Origin: an uncultured Alphaproteobacteria bacterium
GTDB taxonomy: Bacteria; Pseudomonadota; Alphaproteobacteria; RF32; CAG-239
DNA length: 33,327 nt
Assembly (NCBI GenBank): GCA_944391425.1
Contig: CALXTO010000013.1
Location: 1 to 33,327 of the forward strand
Reading direction: 5' to 3'
The notes under the pieces were generated by a model. The model saw only the letters and a list, made by a program, of their open reading frames with translations. It searched no databases and was not told where the DNA came from. Of this stretch, positions 1 to 7,948 are shown piece after piece (position 1 is the first letter of the stretch; each line of letters starts with the position of its first letter). Both the position numbers and the translations under genes were made by a program.

Positions 1-77
1 GTCTTCCCGTGGTCTACGTGTCCTATCGTCCCTATGTTGCAGTGCGGCTTCGTCCGCTCAAACTTCTCTTTCGCCAT
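1..77 (-). CDS. tuf: Elongation factor Tu, N-terminal fragment (gene runs off the left edge)
   Basis: EF-Tu is the GTPase that carries aminoacyl-tRNA to the ribosome. Only the first 25 codons lie in the window. They read [16 protein letters not shown] followed by [10 protein letters not shown], which contains the P-loop GHVDHGKT of translational GTPases. The start is ATG at 77-75, preceded by an AGGAAG ribosome binding site. The gene follows tRNA-Tyr and tRNA-Gly on the same strand, an arrangement known for tufB-type loci, and probably shares their promoter. It does not sit beside rpsJ as in the str-S10 arrangement. Codon choice in this stretch (two ATA, two GGG, CGG, AAG for three of four lysines) differs from the ribosomal genes further right. 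Identity is near certain. Confidence 0.96.
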
Positions 78-130
78 GTGTAATCTTCCTAATGTTTATG
101 TTGTTAAGACAATTCTTGAAAAGGGGAAAA

Positions 131-204
131 TGGAGCGGGTGAGGGGAATCGAACCCCCGTCATAAGCTTGGAAGGCTTCTGCTCTACCATTGAGCTACAC
201 CCGC
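131..204 (-). tRNA. tRNA-Gly (anticodon TCC)
   Basis: On the minus strand a 74-nt cloverleaf starts GCGGGTGTAGCTC, has anticodon loop CTTCCAA (anticodon TCC) and T-arm GGTTCGATTCC, and ends in ACCCGC-T-CCA. The CCA end is encoded (131-133 read TGG on the plus strand). It lies 37 nt downstream of tRNA-Tyr and 53 nt upstream of tuf, so the three are probably cotranscribed and processed from one precursor. Confidence 0.97.
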
Positions 205-241
205 TTAATCAACCTCTGCTCAAGAGTTAAACCTTATTTAA

Positions 242-326
242 TGGTGGAGGGGGATGGATTCGAACCATCGTAGACTAAGTCGACGGATTTACAGTCCGTT
301 GCATTTGACCGCTCTGCCACCCCTCC
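242..326 (-). tRNA. tRNA-Tyr (anticodon GTA)
   Basis: On the minus strand an 85-nt class II tRNA starts GGAGGGGTGGCAGAGCGGT, has anticodon loop CTGTAAA (anticodon GTA), a long variable arm and T-arm GGTTCGAATCC, and ends CCCCTCC-A-CCA with encoded CCA. The large variable arm is expected for bacterial tRNA-Tyr. It is the first gene of the tRNA-Tyr, tRNA-Gly, tuf unit. Confidence 0.97.
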
Positions 327-380
327 TTAAAAATAAGGATTAGAGGATTTTATCCTTTAATAGCACAGTCGCTACACTGC

Positions 381-409
381 AAATAATAGCATTTTGCCGC
401 CTTTGTCAA
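381..409 (-). promoter_or_regulatory. Sigma-70-type promoter for tRNA-Tyr / tRNA-Gly / tuf
   Basis: On the minus strand a perfect TTGACA (409-404) is followed by TATTAT (388-383) after 15 bp, preceded by TGC as in an extended -10; TTATTT at 386-381 gives a 17-bp spacing. A GC-rich stretch around the expected start, about 50 bp before the mature tRNA, fits a stable-RNA promoter. The TTGTCAA box reads as a -35-like element on both strands, so it could also serve murQ, but no convincing plus-strand -10 was found. Confidence 0.7.
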
Positions 410-483
410 CACCTTTTTTAGATATTTTTTAATTAATTTAAAATATCCTTTTGCTTAAATGAGTTAACCGCAAAGAAAAAAAC

Positions 484-1371
484 ATGAGCAAAATCGCCCT
501 GACCGAAAAGAGAAACCCGCAAACCGTCAACATCGACTTAATGGATTCGCAACAAATCGCACGCACAATCAACAATGAAGATAAAAAAGTTGCACTCGCT
601 GTCGAAAAAACACTCCCCTCCGTCGGTCGAGCCATTGAAGTAATCGCCCAAGCATTTCTCAAAGGCGGAAGGCTGGCCTACTTTGGTGCCGGAACCAGCG
701 GACGTCTTGGCGTTTTAGACGCCTCGGAATGCTGGCCGACTTTCGGAGTCGAACATGGCATGGTCTGCGGCTTTATTGCCGGCGGTGACCGAGCTCTGCG
801 TTTTTCCATTGAAAATGCCGAAGACAACGCTGAATTAGGTCTGGAAGACTTAAAAACATTTAATCCGACCGCGAACGATGTCATCGTCGGCATTTCCGCC
901 GGCGGCAGCCCGCGTTATGTCCTGACAGTTTTAGAAGAAGCACGCAAAAAAGGCTGTACCACGATTGGTATCAGTTCAAACCCCGAAGCAAAACTAAAGC
1001 TTTTTTCCGACATCTTCATCAATCCGATTGTCGGGGAAGAAGCAATCACCGGTTCTTCGCGCATGAAATCGGGAACCGCTCAGAAAATGATTCTCAACAT
1101 GCTCTCCACCGGTGCCATGATCCGCATCGGCAAAACCTATGAAAACTACATGATTGATGTGCGTATGATGAATGAAAAACTGGTTGACCGCGGCTGTCGC
1201 ATTGTCTCTGAAATTGCTAAGATTCCTTACGAAAAAGCCTCTGAATATATTGAAGCTGCCGGACGCAAAGTCAAAACGGCCTGCGTCATGGCCGTTAAAA
1301 ACTGCTCGCGCAAACAAGCCGAACAACTACTTGCCGACGCCGGCGGCATTTTAAGAAAGGTCATAAACTGA
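484..1371 (+). CDS. murQ: N-acetylmuramic acid 6-phosphate etherase
   Basis: MurQ cleaves the D-lactyl ether of MurNAc-6-phosphate to give GlcNAc-6-phosphate, a cytoplasmic step of peptidoglycan recycling. The 295-residue product has the family length, the sugar-phosphate (SIS) fold signature YFGAGTSGRLGVLDASE at about 66-82 with the expected catalytic Glu at 82, a second acidic site NAED near 111-114, and SAGGSPRYV and GSSRMKSGTAQK in the C-terminal half. The start is ATG 484; the upstream AAAGAAAAA stretch is only a weak ribosome binding site. The stop overlaps the start of the following rRNA methylase by one base (TGATG), so the two are translationally linked. No anmK or PTS partner is adjacent. 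Confidence 0.95.
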   Translation: MSKIALTEKRNPQTVNIDLMDSQQIARTINNEDKKVALAVEKTLPSVGRAIEVIAQAFLKGGRLAYFGAGTSGRLGVLDASECWPTFGVEHGMVCGFIAGGDRALRFSIENAEDNAELGLEDLKTFNPTANDVIVGISAGGSPRYVLTVLEEARKKGCTTIGISSNPEAKLKLFSDIFINPIVGEEAITGSSRMKSGTAQKMILNMLSTGAMIRIGKTYENYMIDVRMMNEKLVDRGCRIVSEIAKIPYEKASEYIEAAGRKVKTACVMAVKNCSRKQAEQLLADAGGILRKVIN

Positions 1372-2123
1372 TGCCTAAAAATTTTAACCGCAATGTCTCT
1401 GCTCCATCACATTCCCCGGTGATTCTCTATGGACGCCACGCCGTTGTCGCTGCCGTGCAAAATCCGCGGCGTAAAATTTCCAAAATCCTATGCACAAAAG
1501 AAAATGCCGACGAACTCCGCCGCCTGATCCCCGATTGTCCGCTGACAATTGTCGACCGCAAAGAGATTGACCGCATTCTGCCCCGCGAAGCCGTACACCA
1601 GGGATTCGCGGCTTACTGCGCCGAACTGCCCGTTTATGCGCTGGAAGACATCATTGCCATGGCGGCCGCTAAAGAACGCTGCCATATCCTCATTTTGGAT
1701 CAGGTAACGGATCCTCAGAACATTGGCGCCATCATCCGTTCCTGTGCCGCTTTTGATGCGCTGGCTCTGATTGTGCAGGACAAAAACGCGCCCGCCGAAA
1801 CAGGTGCCATGGCCAAGGCGTCTGCGGGCACCATTGAACATTTACCGCTCTGCCGGGTTACCAACCTCTCCCGTGCTATCGCCGCCCTCAAAGAAGCCGG
1901 TTTCTGGATTATTGGCATGGACGGTTATGCTCAAACCGACATCAGTTGTCTTGACAAAACAGGAAAAATCGCCGTTGTTATGGGTTCCGAAGGCAAAGGT
2001 ATGCGCCGCCTGATTGAAGAAGCCTGCGATGTCAACGTCCGGCTGCCGATTAATGAAAAAGTGGAAAGCCTGAATGTTTCTACTGCGGCGGCAATTGTCC
2101 TCTATGAACTTAACAGAAGATAA
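1371..2123 (+). CDS. rlmB: 23S rRNA (guanosine-2'-O-)-methyltransferase RlmB / TrmH family
   Basis: This SPOUT-class enzyme transfers a methyl group from S-adenosylmethionine to a ribose 2'-OH of RNA; RlmB acts on G2251 of 23S rRNA. The 250-residue product starts with a substrate-binding domain (LYGRHAVVAAVQNPRR near 20-35). The knotted SpoU domain then shows LDQVTDPQNIGAIIRS near 110-125, IAVVMGSEGKGMRRL near 200-215 and the motif III signature LNVSTAAAIVLYEL close to the C-terminus. An AAGAAAGG ribosome binding site lies inside the end of murQ. RlmB is more likely than TrmH or TrmL because of the N-terminal domain, but the exact target base cannot be read from the sequence. Confidence 0.88.
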   Translation: MPKNFNRNVSAPSHSPVILYGRHAVVAAVQNPRRKISKILCTKENADELRRLIPDCPLTIVDRKEIDRILPREAVHQGFAAYCAELPVYALEDIIAMAAAKERCHILILDQVTDPQNIGAIIRSCAAFDALALIVQDKNAPAETGAMAKASAGTIEHLPLCRVTNLSRAIAALKEAGFWIIGMDGYAQTDISCLDKTGKIAVVMGSEGKGMRRLIEEACDVNVRLPINEKVESLNVSTAAAIVLYELNRR

Positions 2124-2130
2124 ACTTTCC

Positions 2131-2158
2131 TTGACACTCAGATTCGGCCGGTTATAAT
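2131..2158 (+). promoter_or_regulatory. Perfect-consensus sigma-70 promoter
   Basis: TTGACA (2131-2136) and TATAAT (2153-2158) both match consensus exactly, with a 16-bp spacer. Transcription would begin near 2164, about 24 nt before the small membrane-protein gene at 2188 and 300 nt before the hairpin terminator at 2449-2479. The pair defines a short, strongly expressed monocistronic transcript. Confidence 0.8.
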
Positions 2159-2187
2159 TTCGACTACGAACCTAAGACTATCAAATT

Positions 2188-2457
2188 ATGCAAGACCTAT
2201 TATTGCTCGCCGGATTTATGCTCTTTGCAGCCCTTATCAGCCTCGGCAGAATCGTACCGCCCAAATATCGCGACCAAATGCAGATTGTTACCATGTGCAG
2301 TTTCATCATCCTGATTCTTTTGGCGGATATACTTGTTTTCAACAAGACAATAGTCTTTTGCCCTGAATACAAGCTCGTCCACATCGGAACCCTGATCTGT
2401 GGCAATTTGCTTTCTGCAGTTTGCGCGGGAGTATTGATCCACATTTTCAAGCCCTGA
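2188..2457 (+). CDS. Small hydrophobic membrane protein, unknown function
   Basis: The 89-residue product is not recognised. It has three likely membrane segments at about 4-20, 33-51 and 66-86, separated by a basic loop (PPKYRDQ, about 24-30) and a second loop holding a cysteine (VFCPEYK, about 55-61). Reality as a gene is supported by position: a perfect promoter 30 bp upstream and a rho-independent terminator whose hairpin contains the stop codon. The ribosome binding site is poor, and there are overlapping ORFs on the opposite strand. An alternative is that the transcript is a small RNA and the reading frame incidental; hydrophobicity and fit to the unit favour a protein. Confidence 0.6.
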   Translation: MQDLLLLAGFMLFAALISLGRIVPPKYRDQMQIVTMCSFIILILLADILVFNKTIVFCPEYKLVHIGTLICGNLLSAVCAGVLIHIFKP

Positions 2458-2479
2458 AGCCGTGCTTCCGGGCTTTTTT
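2449..2479 (+). terminator. Rho-independent terminator
   Basis: Stem AAGCCC then GAAGC pairs with GCTTC then GGGCTT around loop CGT, with one internal T/C mismatch, followed by an unbroken T run to 2479. The stop codon of the small membrane-protein gene (2455-2457) lies inside the left arm. Confidence 0.85.
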
Positions 2480-2500
2480 GTTATCAACGCCAAACGGCTC

Positions 2501-2528
2501 TTGTAAATTTCTCTTTTGCTTATACAAT
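2501..2528 (+). promoter_or_regulatory. Probable promoter of the ABC transporter operon
   Basis: TTGTAA (2501-2506) and TACAAT (2523-2528, within TATACAAT) with a 16-bp spacer lie just after the terminator and about 34 bp before the GTG start at 2562. Each box departs from consensus by one or two bases. Confidence 0.5.
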
Positions 2529-2561
2529 AAAGGGCATCTTATCAATTCCGGGAGAAAAGAT

Positions 2562-3269
2562 GTGCCGCCTTCTCTTAATATCTGCAATTTGAACAAAAGC
2601 TTCGGCGCCAAAACGGCCGTAAGCAACCTAAACCTCCAAGCCTGGCAAGGAGAAATTATTGCCTTGTTGGGACCAAACGGCGCCGGAAAATCAACTCTGA
2701 TGAACATGATTGCCGGTTATCTGGCGCCTTCTTCCGGTGAAATTGAAGTTTTGGGAAAAAACATCAGGAACTTCCCGCTTTCAGCCAAAGAAAACATCGG
2801 TTTTCTTCCGGAAGGCTCGCCGCTTTATCCTGACATGAGCGTCCGCCGTTTTCTGGAATACATTGCCGAACTGCGCGGCTGTTCTGCTGCCGATGTCGAA
2901 AAAAGCGCGCAGACAGCCAAAATCTCCGATGTCATGAACCAAAAAATTGAAACCCTTTCCAAAGGATATGCGCGCCGTGTCGGCTTTGCCCAAAGCATTT
3001 TGTCCGACCCGCCTGTTCTGCTGCTTGACGAACCGACGGACGGTCTGGATCCCAACCAGAAAGAACATATGCTTTCCTTGATTGAAGCAATGAAAAAAGA
3101 CAAAACCGTCATCATATCCACCCATCTCCTTGACGAAGCCGAAACGATCGCCACCCGCATCGTTATCATCTCCGGCGGCGTCCTCAAAGCTGATGGTCCG
3201 CTGGAATTCATTTTAAGAAAACACCGCGCCTCTTCTTTGGCCGAAGTATTTAAAACCCTAACGAGGTAA
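2562..3269 (+). CDS. ABC transporter ATP-binding protein, GldA/NosF-type (ABC-2 class)
   Basis: This is the cytoplasmic ATPase that would drive the membrane fusion protein encoded next. From the chosen GTG start it has 235 residues: Walker A GPNGAGKST at 37-45, signature LSKGYARR at 132-139, Walker B VLLLDEPTDGLD at 152-163 and the switch histidine of STHLLDE at 188. The reading frame is open further upstream to a TTG at 2421, but that extension crosses the preceding terminator. GTG 2562 has a GGGAG ribosome binding site seven bases ahead, so it is preferred. The stop is six bases before the permease fusion gene. The substrate is unknown; relatives work with GldF/GldG-type proteins in export, gliding or envelope processes. 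Confidence 0.9.
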   Translation: MPPSLNICNLNKSFGAKTAVSNLNLQAWQGEIIALLGPNGAGKSTLMNMIAGYLAPSSGEIEVLGKNIRNFPLSAKENIGFLPEGSPLYPDMSVRRFLEYIAELRGCSAADVEKSAQTAKISDVMNQKIETLSKGYARRVGFAQSILSDPPVLLLDEPTDGLDPNQKEHMLSLIEAMKKDKTVIISTHLLDEAETIATRIVIISGGVLKADGPLEFILRKHRASSLAEVFKTLTR

Positions 3270-3275
3270 ACGCCG

Positions 3276-6200
3276 ATGCTGAAACTATGGATTGTCGCCA
3301 AAAACGAATTTTACCGTTATTTCATTTCCCCGCTGGCTTATGTCTATCTGATTTGTTTTTTGCTGTTAAACGGCTCTTTTGCCTTTTATTTCGGACATTT
3401 CTTCGGACGCGGCCAGGCAGACCTTTCCGCCATGTTCTCCTTCCAGCCCTGGTTGTATCTGCTGTTCATTCCGGGAATATCCATGCGCCTGTGGGCGGAA
3501 GAATTTCGTACTAAAACCATTTTGCAGATTCTCACTCTCCCGGTTTCCATCAGTGCTCTTGTCTGGGGAAAATTTCTAGCCTCATGGCTTTTCTGCGCGC
3601 TGGCACTCGTTCTGACGTTTCCCTTCTGGATTACCGTCAACATCCTCGGGCAACCGGACAATATGGTCATCGTTTCGGGATACCTTGGCTCCCTGCTTCT
3701 GGCAGGCTGCATGCTGGCCATATCGCAAACCATGTCGGCCCTCACCAAAAACCAGGTTATCGCTCTGGTTCTTGCCGTTATCGCCAATTTGCTGTTCTTT
3801 CTGAGCGGATTGGAATATGTACTCGGACTGTTTCGGGCCTTTATGCCCCTGCCGGTAATCGACATGATTGCTTCTTTCAGCTTTCTAACCCATTTTGATA
3901 CCATCAGCCGCGGACTTTTTGAACTTAGAGATATAATATTTTTCTGCTCACTGATTATTTTATTCAACTATACCAGCGTCCTCATCATCAGCTTTAAAAC
4001 TTCAGGCACCACGGTTTGGCTTAAATCCGGCCGCCGTGGCTACTACATTGCGTTATTTGTTTTTCTGTTGGCCGGGTTTGCCGGGCTGAACCTCCTCGCA
4101 AACAACATTCTGCGCGGCGTCAAAATAGACTTTACGCAGGAACGCCTGTTCACTTTTACCCCATCCACTGAAAAAATTCTGCAAAACCTGCCCGGAAACG
4201 TAACTGCGCGCATTTATTATTCTCCGATTCTCGGGGAACGTAATCCGGAGTTCAGACTGTTTTTTGACCGTCTGAGACTGATGCTCAAACAATATGCCGA
4301 ACTTTCCGGCGGCCGTCTTCATGTCCGCATCAGCATCCCGGAACCGTTAAGCAACACAGAAGACCGCGCCCTCAATGCAGGCCTGCAGCCTTTGCCCGTA
4401 ATAGACACCAGTACCAACGCCTATTTTGGGCTGGAACTCAGCACCGACGACGGAAAAAAACGAACCATTCCTTTTTTTCCGCTGGAACGCCGGCCTTTTT
4501 TGGAGCAGGATCTGAGCGAAGCCTTATATCTCCTGAACCACCGGAAAAAGAACCTCGGCATCATTACCTCTCTGCCGATGTTTGAAGAAGTTATCCAAAA
4601 CGTTGCAACCGCTCAATGGGAAATAATTACCCAGTTGAAAAACTTTTATAACATCACCGTTTTTGACAATGAACATAATGACTTCGGCAACATTGACGCC
4701 TTGATGATCGTACATCCGCGCAATTTATCTCCGCAGACTTTGCAGAAAATCAGACAATACGGAGATAACGGCGGAAAAATCCTGGCATTTTTTGACATTG
4801 CTGCGGAAGCGCCGCGCATTTTCAGCCCAGCGTCAGAAGAACTCAAACCTTCCGATTACGGCACCCTGCCGCAGGACTGGGGCTTCAAATTTTTCAATGA
4901 AGCCGTCGTGGCCGATTTGGGCAACTCCTCCGCCATCGATGCCACCGTTGATTACAAAAGCAACCCCGAATTTACGCAGGATTTGATTCAATTCTACATT
5001 AAGGACAACGGCTTTAACTCTCGGCAGCCGGAAACCGAACTGCTGAAAAAAATGCTTGCCACCTCAGTTTCCGTTTTCGCTCCCCTGCCCGGCGCCAAAA
5101 TAGATTTTATTCCTCTGCTGGAAGCCGGCAGTAATTCGGAACTGATGAGTTCATCCGTTGTTTACGATTCCGTGCATCCTTCCGATATTTTGCGGCACTT
5201 CAAACAAGACGAAAATCCCAAATATCTTGCCGCACGTGTTATCAGTACAGACCCTGCCCGCCCCTTTGAAGTAATTGTTGTCGGCGACAGCGACTTGTTA
5301 TATGACAGCTTTTGGACGGCTCATCGCACAATTTTTGAAAACAATTATTCCGTCCCCATCCTTGACAATGCCAATTTTGTTTTCAATGCCCTGGATACGC
5401 TTTTAGGCAACGACGAACTTATCAGCCTGCGCGGCAAAACCTCCCGCGAACGCCCTTTTCACTCTGTCGAAGCCCTGCGCAAAGACGCTCTTTACCGTTT
5501 TAAGCTTCGTGAAGCCGAAATTTTTGAAAACATGGCCCGCGCCAAACGTGGCCTGCAGGAAGTTTGGGGGAAAAAACAATTTGAAGGACGGCAGACATTT
5601 ACCCCCGATGAACTTGCCGTCATCGCCGGCATTCGCAAAGAGATCGACCGCCAAAGACAGGAACTCTATAGCATCCGTAAAGACGCCGGACAGGAAATTG
5701 CTAAGATCGAAAATCTCCTCAAATTTTTCGACATTTATGCCATTCCTCTGCTGCTTTTAATTCTGCTTCTGACTCTGAACCTCCGCGGGCGGCAGACAGC
5801 GGCCTCTCCTCGTTTTGAAATCAACCGGCGTTTTGTATATATTGCTCTGACCTCTGTATTGCTGCTGGCGGCAGGGACTTTCGCCGCCTATGAAAACAAC
5901 CGGGGCAGCCAAGATGAATTGTTGGAAGGCAAACCGCTGTTTCCGAAACTTCCCCAACAAATCAACGACGTTACCGCCATTACGCTCCAAAATCATGGCG
6001 AAACTCTCCGTTTTGTGCTTCAAAACGGTTTATGGACGCTTCCTGAGCATCCGGACTTTCTGGTTTATCAGGACCGTATCCGCAGTTTTTTGAGCGCTTT
6101 GCTGGAGGCAACTTATTACGAGAAAAAAACCTCTGACCTTCAAAAACTGCCGTTGTTCGGATTCCTGCCGCTGACAGACGAAAACTCACCGACAACCCGT

Positions 6201-6737
6201 ATTGAACTGACAGGAAAAAACGGCCGTACCATTCTCTCTTTTGACGTCGGTAAATACAACTTAAACCTCGGACGCGGTTCGGAAGGTGCATATGTCAGAT
6301 TCGACAACCGCTTTCAAGTCTGGCTGGCAGCCATGGAACTGATAGATTTGCAGCTGAATCCGGCAGATTGGACATTCAGTACCTTGTGGAATTTGCGTTT
6401 TGGCCGCCTGGCTTCCGTCAACGGCCAAAACAATACATCGTTCGTTGCCGACATCGCCAAAGAACTCCTGAATATTTATTTCATATCTGCACGGCCGCAA
6501 ATAGACAAATCGGTAAAAGTATTGGAACTTGATATTGCCGGTGAAGGCGACAGCCATACCATAATTAATTTTTACCGGGATAACGGACGTTATTACGCCG
6601 CCTATAAATTTATGGACACTGCCGGAATAAAAAGCTTGTCGGAATTTGCCTCTTATGCTAAAGCCGTATTTTATGAAATTTCCGATTCGGACCTGGAGAA
6701 AATAAAAAATGCCGTCCTTAAATCTGAAACAAATTAA
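3276..6737 (+). CDS. Giant fusion: GldF-like ABC-2 permease, GldG-like domain, DUF4340-like domain
   Basis: The 1153-residue product joins three parts. Residues 1-240 form an ABC-2/GldF-type permease with about six membrane helices and the family-like stretch LRxWAEEFRTKT near 71-81. A helix at about 256-275 opens the second part, a GldG-like (ABC_transp_aux) extracytoplasmic domain to about 820: KIDFTQERLFTFTPST near 283-298, LGIITSLP near 427 and VVGDSDLLYD near 668-677. It closes with a charged, probably coiled stretch (about 735-815) and a helix at 817-835. A further helix at 852-870 leads into a DUF4340-like domain (about 885-1050, FVLQNGLWTLPEHPDF and GKYNLNLGRGSEGAYVR) and a C-terminal tail. 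These parts are often separate genes. It should form the transporter with the upstream ATPase; the last 29 bases overlap the cation efflux gene. The cargo is unknown. Confidence 0.85.
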   Translation: MLKLWIVAKNEFYRYFISPLAYVYLICFLLLNGSFAFYFGHFFGRGQADLSAMFSFQPWLYLLFIPGISMRLWAEEFRTKTILQILTLPVSISALVWGKFLASWLFCALALVLTFPFWITVNILGQPDNMVIVSGYLGSLLLAGCMLAISQTMSALTKNQVIALVLAVIANLLFFLSGLEYVLGLFRAFMPLPVIDMIASFSFLTHFDTISRGLFELRDIIFFCSLIILFNYTSVLIISFKTSGTTVWLKSGRRGYYIALFVFLLAGFAGLNLLANNILRGVKIDFTQERLFTFTPSTEKILQNLPGNVTARIYYSPILGERNPEFRLFFDRLRLMLKQYAELSGGRLHVRISIPEPLSNTEDRALNAGLQPLPVIDTSTNAYFGLELSTDDGKKRTIPFFPLERRPFLEQDLSEALYLLNHRKKNLGIITSLPMFEEVIQNVATAQWEIITQLKNFYNITVFDNEHNDFGNIDALMIVHPRNLSPQTLQKIRQYGDNGGKILAFFDIAAEAPRIFSPASEELKPSDYGTLPQDWGFKFFNEAVVADLGNSSAIDATVDYKSNPEFTQDLIQFYIKDNGFNSRQPETELLKKMLATSVSVFAPLPGAKIDFIPLLEAGSNSELMSSSVVYDSVHPSDILRHFKQDENPKYLAARVISTDPARPFEVIVVGDSDLLYDSFWTAHRTIFENNYSVPILDNANFVFNALDTLLGNDELISLRGKTSRERPFHSVEALRKDALYRFKLREAEIFENMARAKRGLQEVWGKKQFEGRQTFTPDELAVIAGIRKEIDRQRQELYSIRKDAGQEIAKIENLLKFFDIYAIPLLLLILLLTLNLRGRQTAASPRFEINRRFVYIALTSVLLLAAGTFAAYENNRGSQDELLEGKPLFPKLPQQINDVTAITLQNHGETLRFVLQNGLWTLPEHPDFLVYQDRIRSFLSALLEATYYEKKTSDLQKLPLFGFLPLTDENSPTTRIELTGKNGRTILSFDVGKYNLNLGRGSEGAYVRFDNRFQVWLAAMELIDLQLNPADWTFSTLWNLRFGRLASVNGQNNTSFVADIAKELLNIYFISARPQIDKSVKVLELDIAGEGDSHTIINFYRDNGRYYAAYKFMDTAGIKSLSEFASYAKAVFYEISDSDLEKIKNAVLKSETN

Positions 6738-7647
6738 CCGTCTGAAAAAACAAGCCGCCATTGGCAGCATTGTTTTGGCCGTTACACTCATTGCCATAAA
6801 GAGCTTGGGCGTTTTTTACAGCGGTTCTCTGTCGGTTTTTTCCTCCATGGTTGACAGTTTAAGCGATCTGGTTGCCTCTTCGGTCACATTTATTGCCATC
6901 CGTTTTTCAGCCCGACCGGCCAGCAGCAGCCATCGCTACGGTTTTGGTAAGGCCGAAGCTTTGAGTGCGTTGGTGCAGTCGGCTTTTATCGGCGGTTCTG
7001 GTTTTTTCATCATTTACGACGGCATCAACCGCATTTTGCGGCCCCATCCGCAAATTCACAGTGAAACAGCTATCGCGGTAATGCTTGTAAGCCTGGTGCT
7101 GACTCTGTGCCTGATTGTTTTTCAAAGATACGTGGCTGCCAAAACCGGATCCCGCGCCATTAAAGCAGACTCTGCCCATTATGCCGTTGATGTCGTCACC
7201 AACCTGTCCATCATTCTCACCTTGCTGGCCGTAAACATTTTTCATATTGACTGGTTTGATACGGCAGCTGCATTTTTGGTCGCCGCTTACTTATTATGGA
7301 GTTCCTACCGTCTGATTCTTGATGCCCTGACCATGATTATGGACAAGGAACTCGGTGAAGATATTCGCGAAAACATAAAAAAAATTGTCCTTTCCTGCGA
7401 ACATATCCAAGGCCTGCATGATCTTCGCACCCGGGACCTCGGCAGCTTTTATATGTTTGAGCTCCACCTTGAACTGGATGGCAGCCTGCCGCTCAGCCTG
7501 GCACATCAATACAGCGACATTGTCGAGCAAGAACTTCAAAAAGCCTATCCGCACGCCCAGATCATCATTCATCAGGATCCGGCCGGGCTACGCGAAAACC
7601 GGCTCGACGATCAGATTGACGGCCGTTGCAGTTTAGAAAACAAATAA
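6709..7647 (+). CDS. fieF: Cation diffusion facilitator, FieF-type divalent metal efflux protein
   Basis: CDF proteins exchange cytoplasmic Zn(II), Fe(II) or similar metals for protons across the inner membrane. The 312-residue product matches the FieF length and the transport site: D49 and D53 in DSLSDL of helix 2, and H157 and D161 in HYAVD of helix 5, each shifted by four from the E. coli positions. HRYGFGKAE (75-83) is also typical. A cytoplasmic C-terminal domain follows residue about 212, with histidines in IIIHQDP. The start at 6709 has GGAGAAA ahead and lies 29 bases inside the preceding gene, so coupling is likely. The residues favour a FieF/MMT-like pump, but the metal is not proven. 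Confidence 0.92.
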   Translation: MPSLNLKQINRLKKQAAIGSIVLAVTLIAIKSLGVFYSGSLSVFSSMVDSLSDLVASSVTFIAIRFSARPASSSHRYGFGKAEALSALVQSAFIGGSGFFIIYDGINRILRPHPQIHSETAIAVMLVSLVLTLCLIVFQRYVAAKTGSRAIKADSAHYAVDVVTNLSIILTLLAVNIFHIDWFDTAAAFLVAAYLLWSSYRLILDALTMIMDKELGEDIRENIKKIVLSCEHIQGLHDLRTRDLGSFYMFELHLELDGSLPLSLAHQYSDIVEQELQKAYPHAQIIIHQDPAGLRENRLDDQIDGRCSLENK

Positions 7648-7648
7648 A

Positions 7649-7683
7649 AAACCCCGGGCCAAGAGTTTAAAAGCCAGGGGTTT
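7649..7683. terminator. Possible hairpin terminator
   Basis: AAACCCC (7649-7655) pairs with GGGGTTT (7677-7683) around a 21-base loop. On the plus strand only three Ts follow; on the minus strand a six-T run follows. It may be a backup terminator for minus-strand transcripts leaving hppA. It is weak compared with the hairpin at 7895-7924. Confidence 0.35.
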
Positions 7684-7894
7684 GCAAAAAAAGATGTAAT
7701 CGCTATCTCTCGACAGGAACTACATTTCGCTTTATACTTCAGTTGTCAGCCCGAAGAAAAAGCTACTGCCTCAATTTGTTTATATATAGGAAGGAAGAAA
7801 GCAAAATTATAAAGTAAATAACTGAATATCGGCGTAATATTTACGTTATTTAAAACAAAGAGTCAATATTTTTTTATATACTCCGGCAAAAAAT

Positions 7895-7924
7895 AAAACT
7901 TCCGTTCGCTGCAACGGAAGTTTT
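7895..7924. terminator. Bidirectional rho-independent terminator between fieF and hppA
   Basis: A perfect 12-bp stem, AAAACTTCCGTT and AACGGAAGTTTT, encloses the loop CGCTGC. T-rich runs flank it on both strands. It lies 24 bp past the hppA stop and is the first strong terminator downstream of the cation efflux gene. Confidence 0.85.
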
Positions 7925-7948
7925 ATTTTTACTCAGTTTCGGCTGACG

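Larger units (their letters stand above)
7648..7948. other. Gene-free convergent intergenic region
   Basis: This AT-rich stretch separates two convergent genes, the cation efflux gene and hppA. It holds a weak hairpin near its left end and a strong bidirectional terminator near its right end. No ORF of credible composition and no RNA gene is seen between them. Confidence 0.6.

Noticed and set aside
2421..2561. N-terminal extension of the ABC ATPase to a TTG at 2421
   Set aside because: It would overlap the small membrane-protein gene and its terminator, and the added residues do not resemble any ABC domain; GTG 2562 has a proper ribosome binding site.
7840..7855. Short inverted repeat CGTAA-TAT-TTACG in the fieF-hppA gap
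   Set aside because: Five-base arms in an AT-rich region between gene ends are expected by chance, and there is no promoter beside it.
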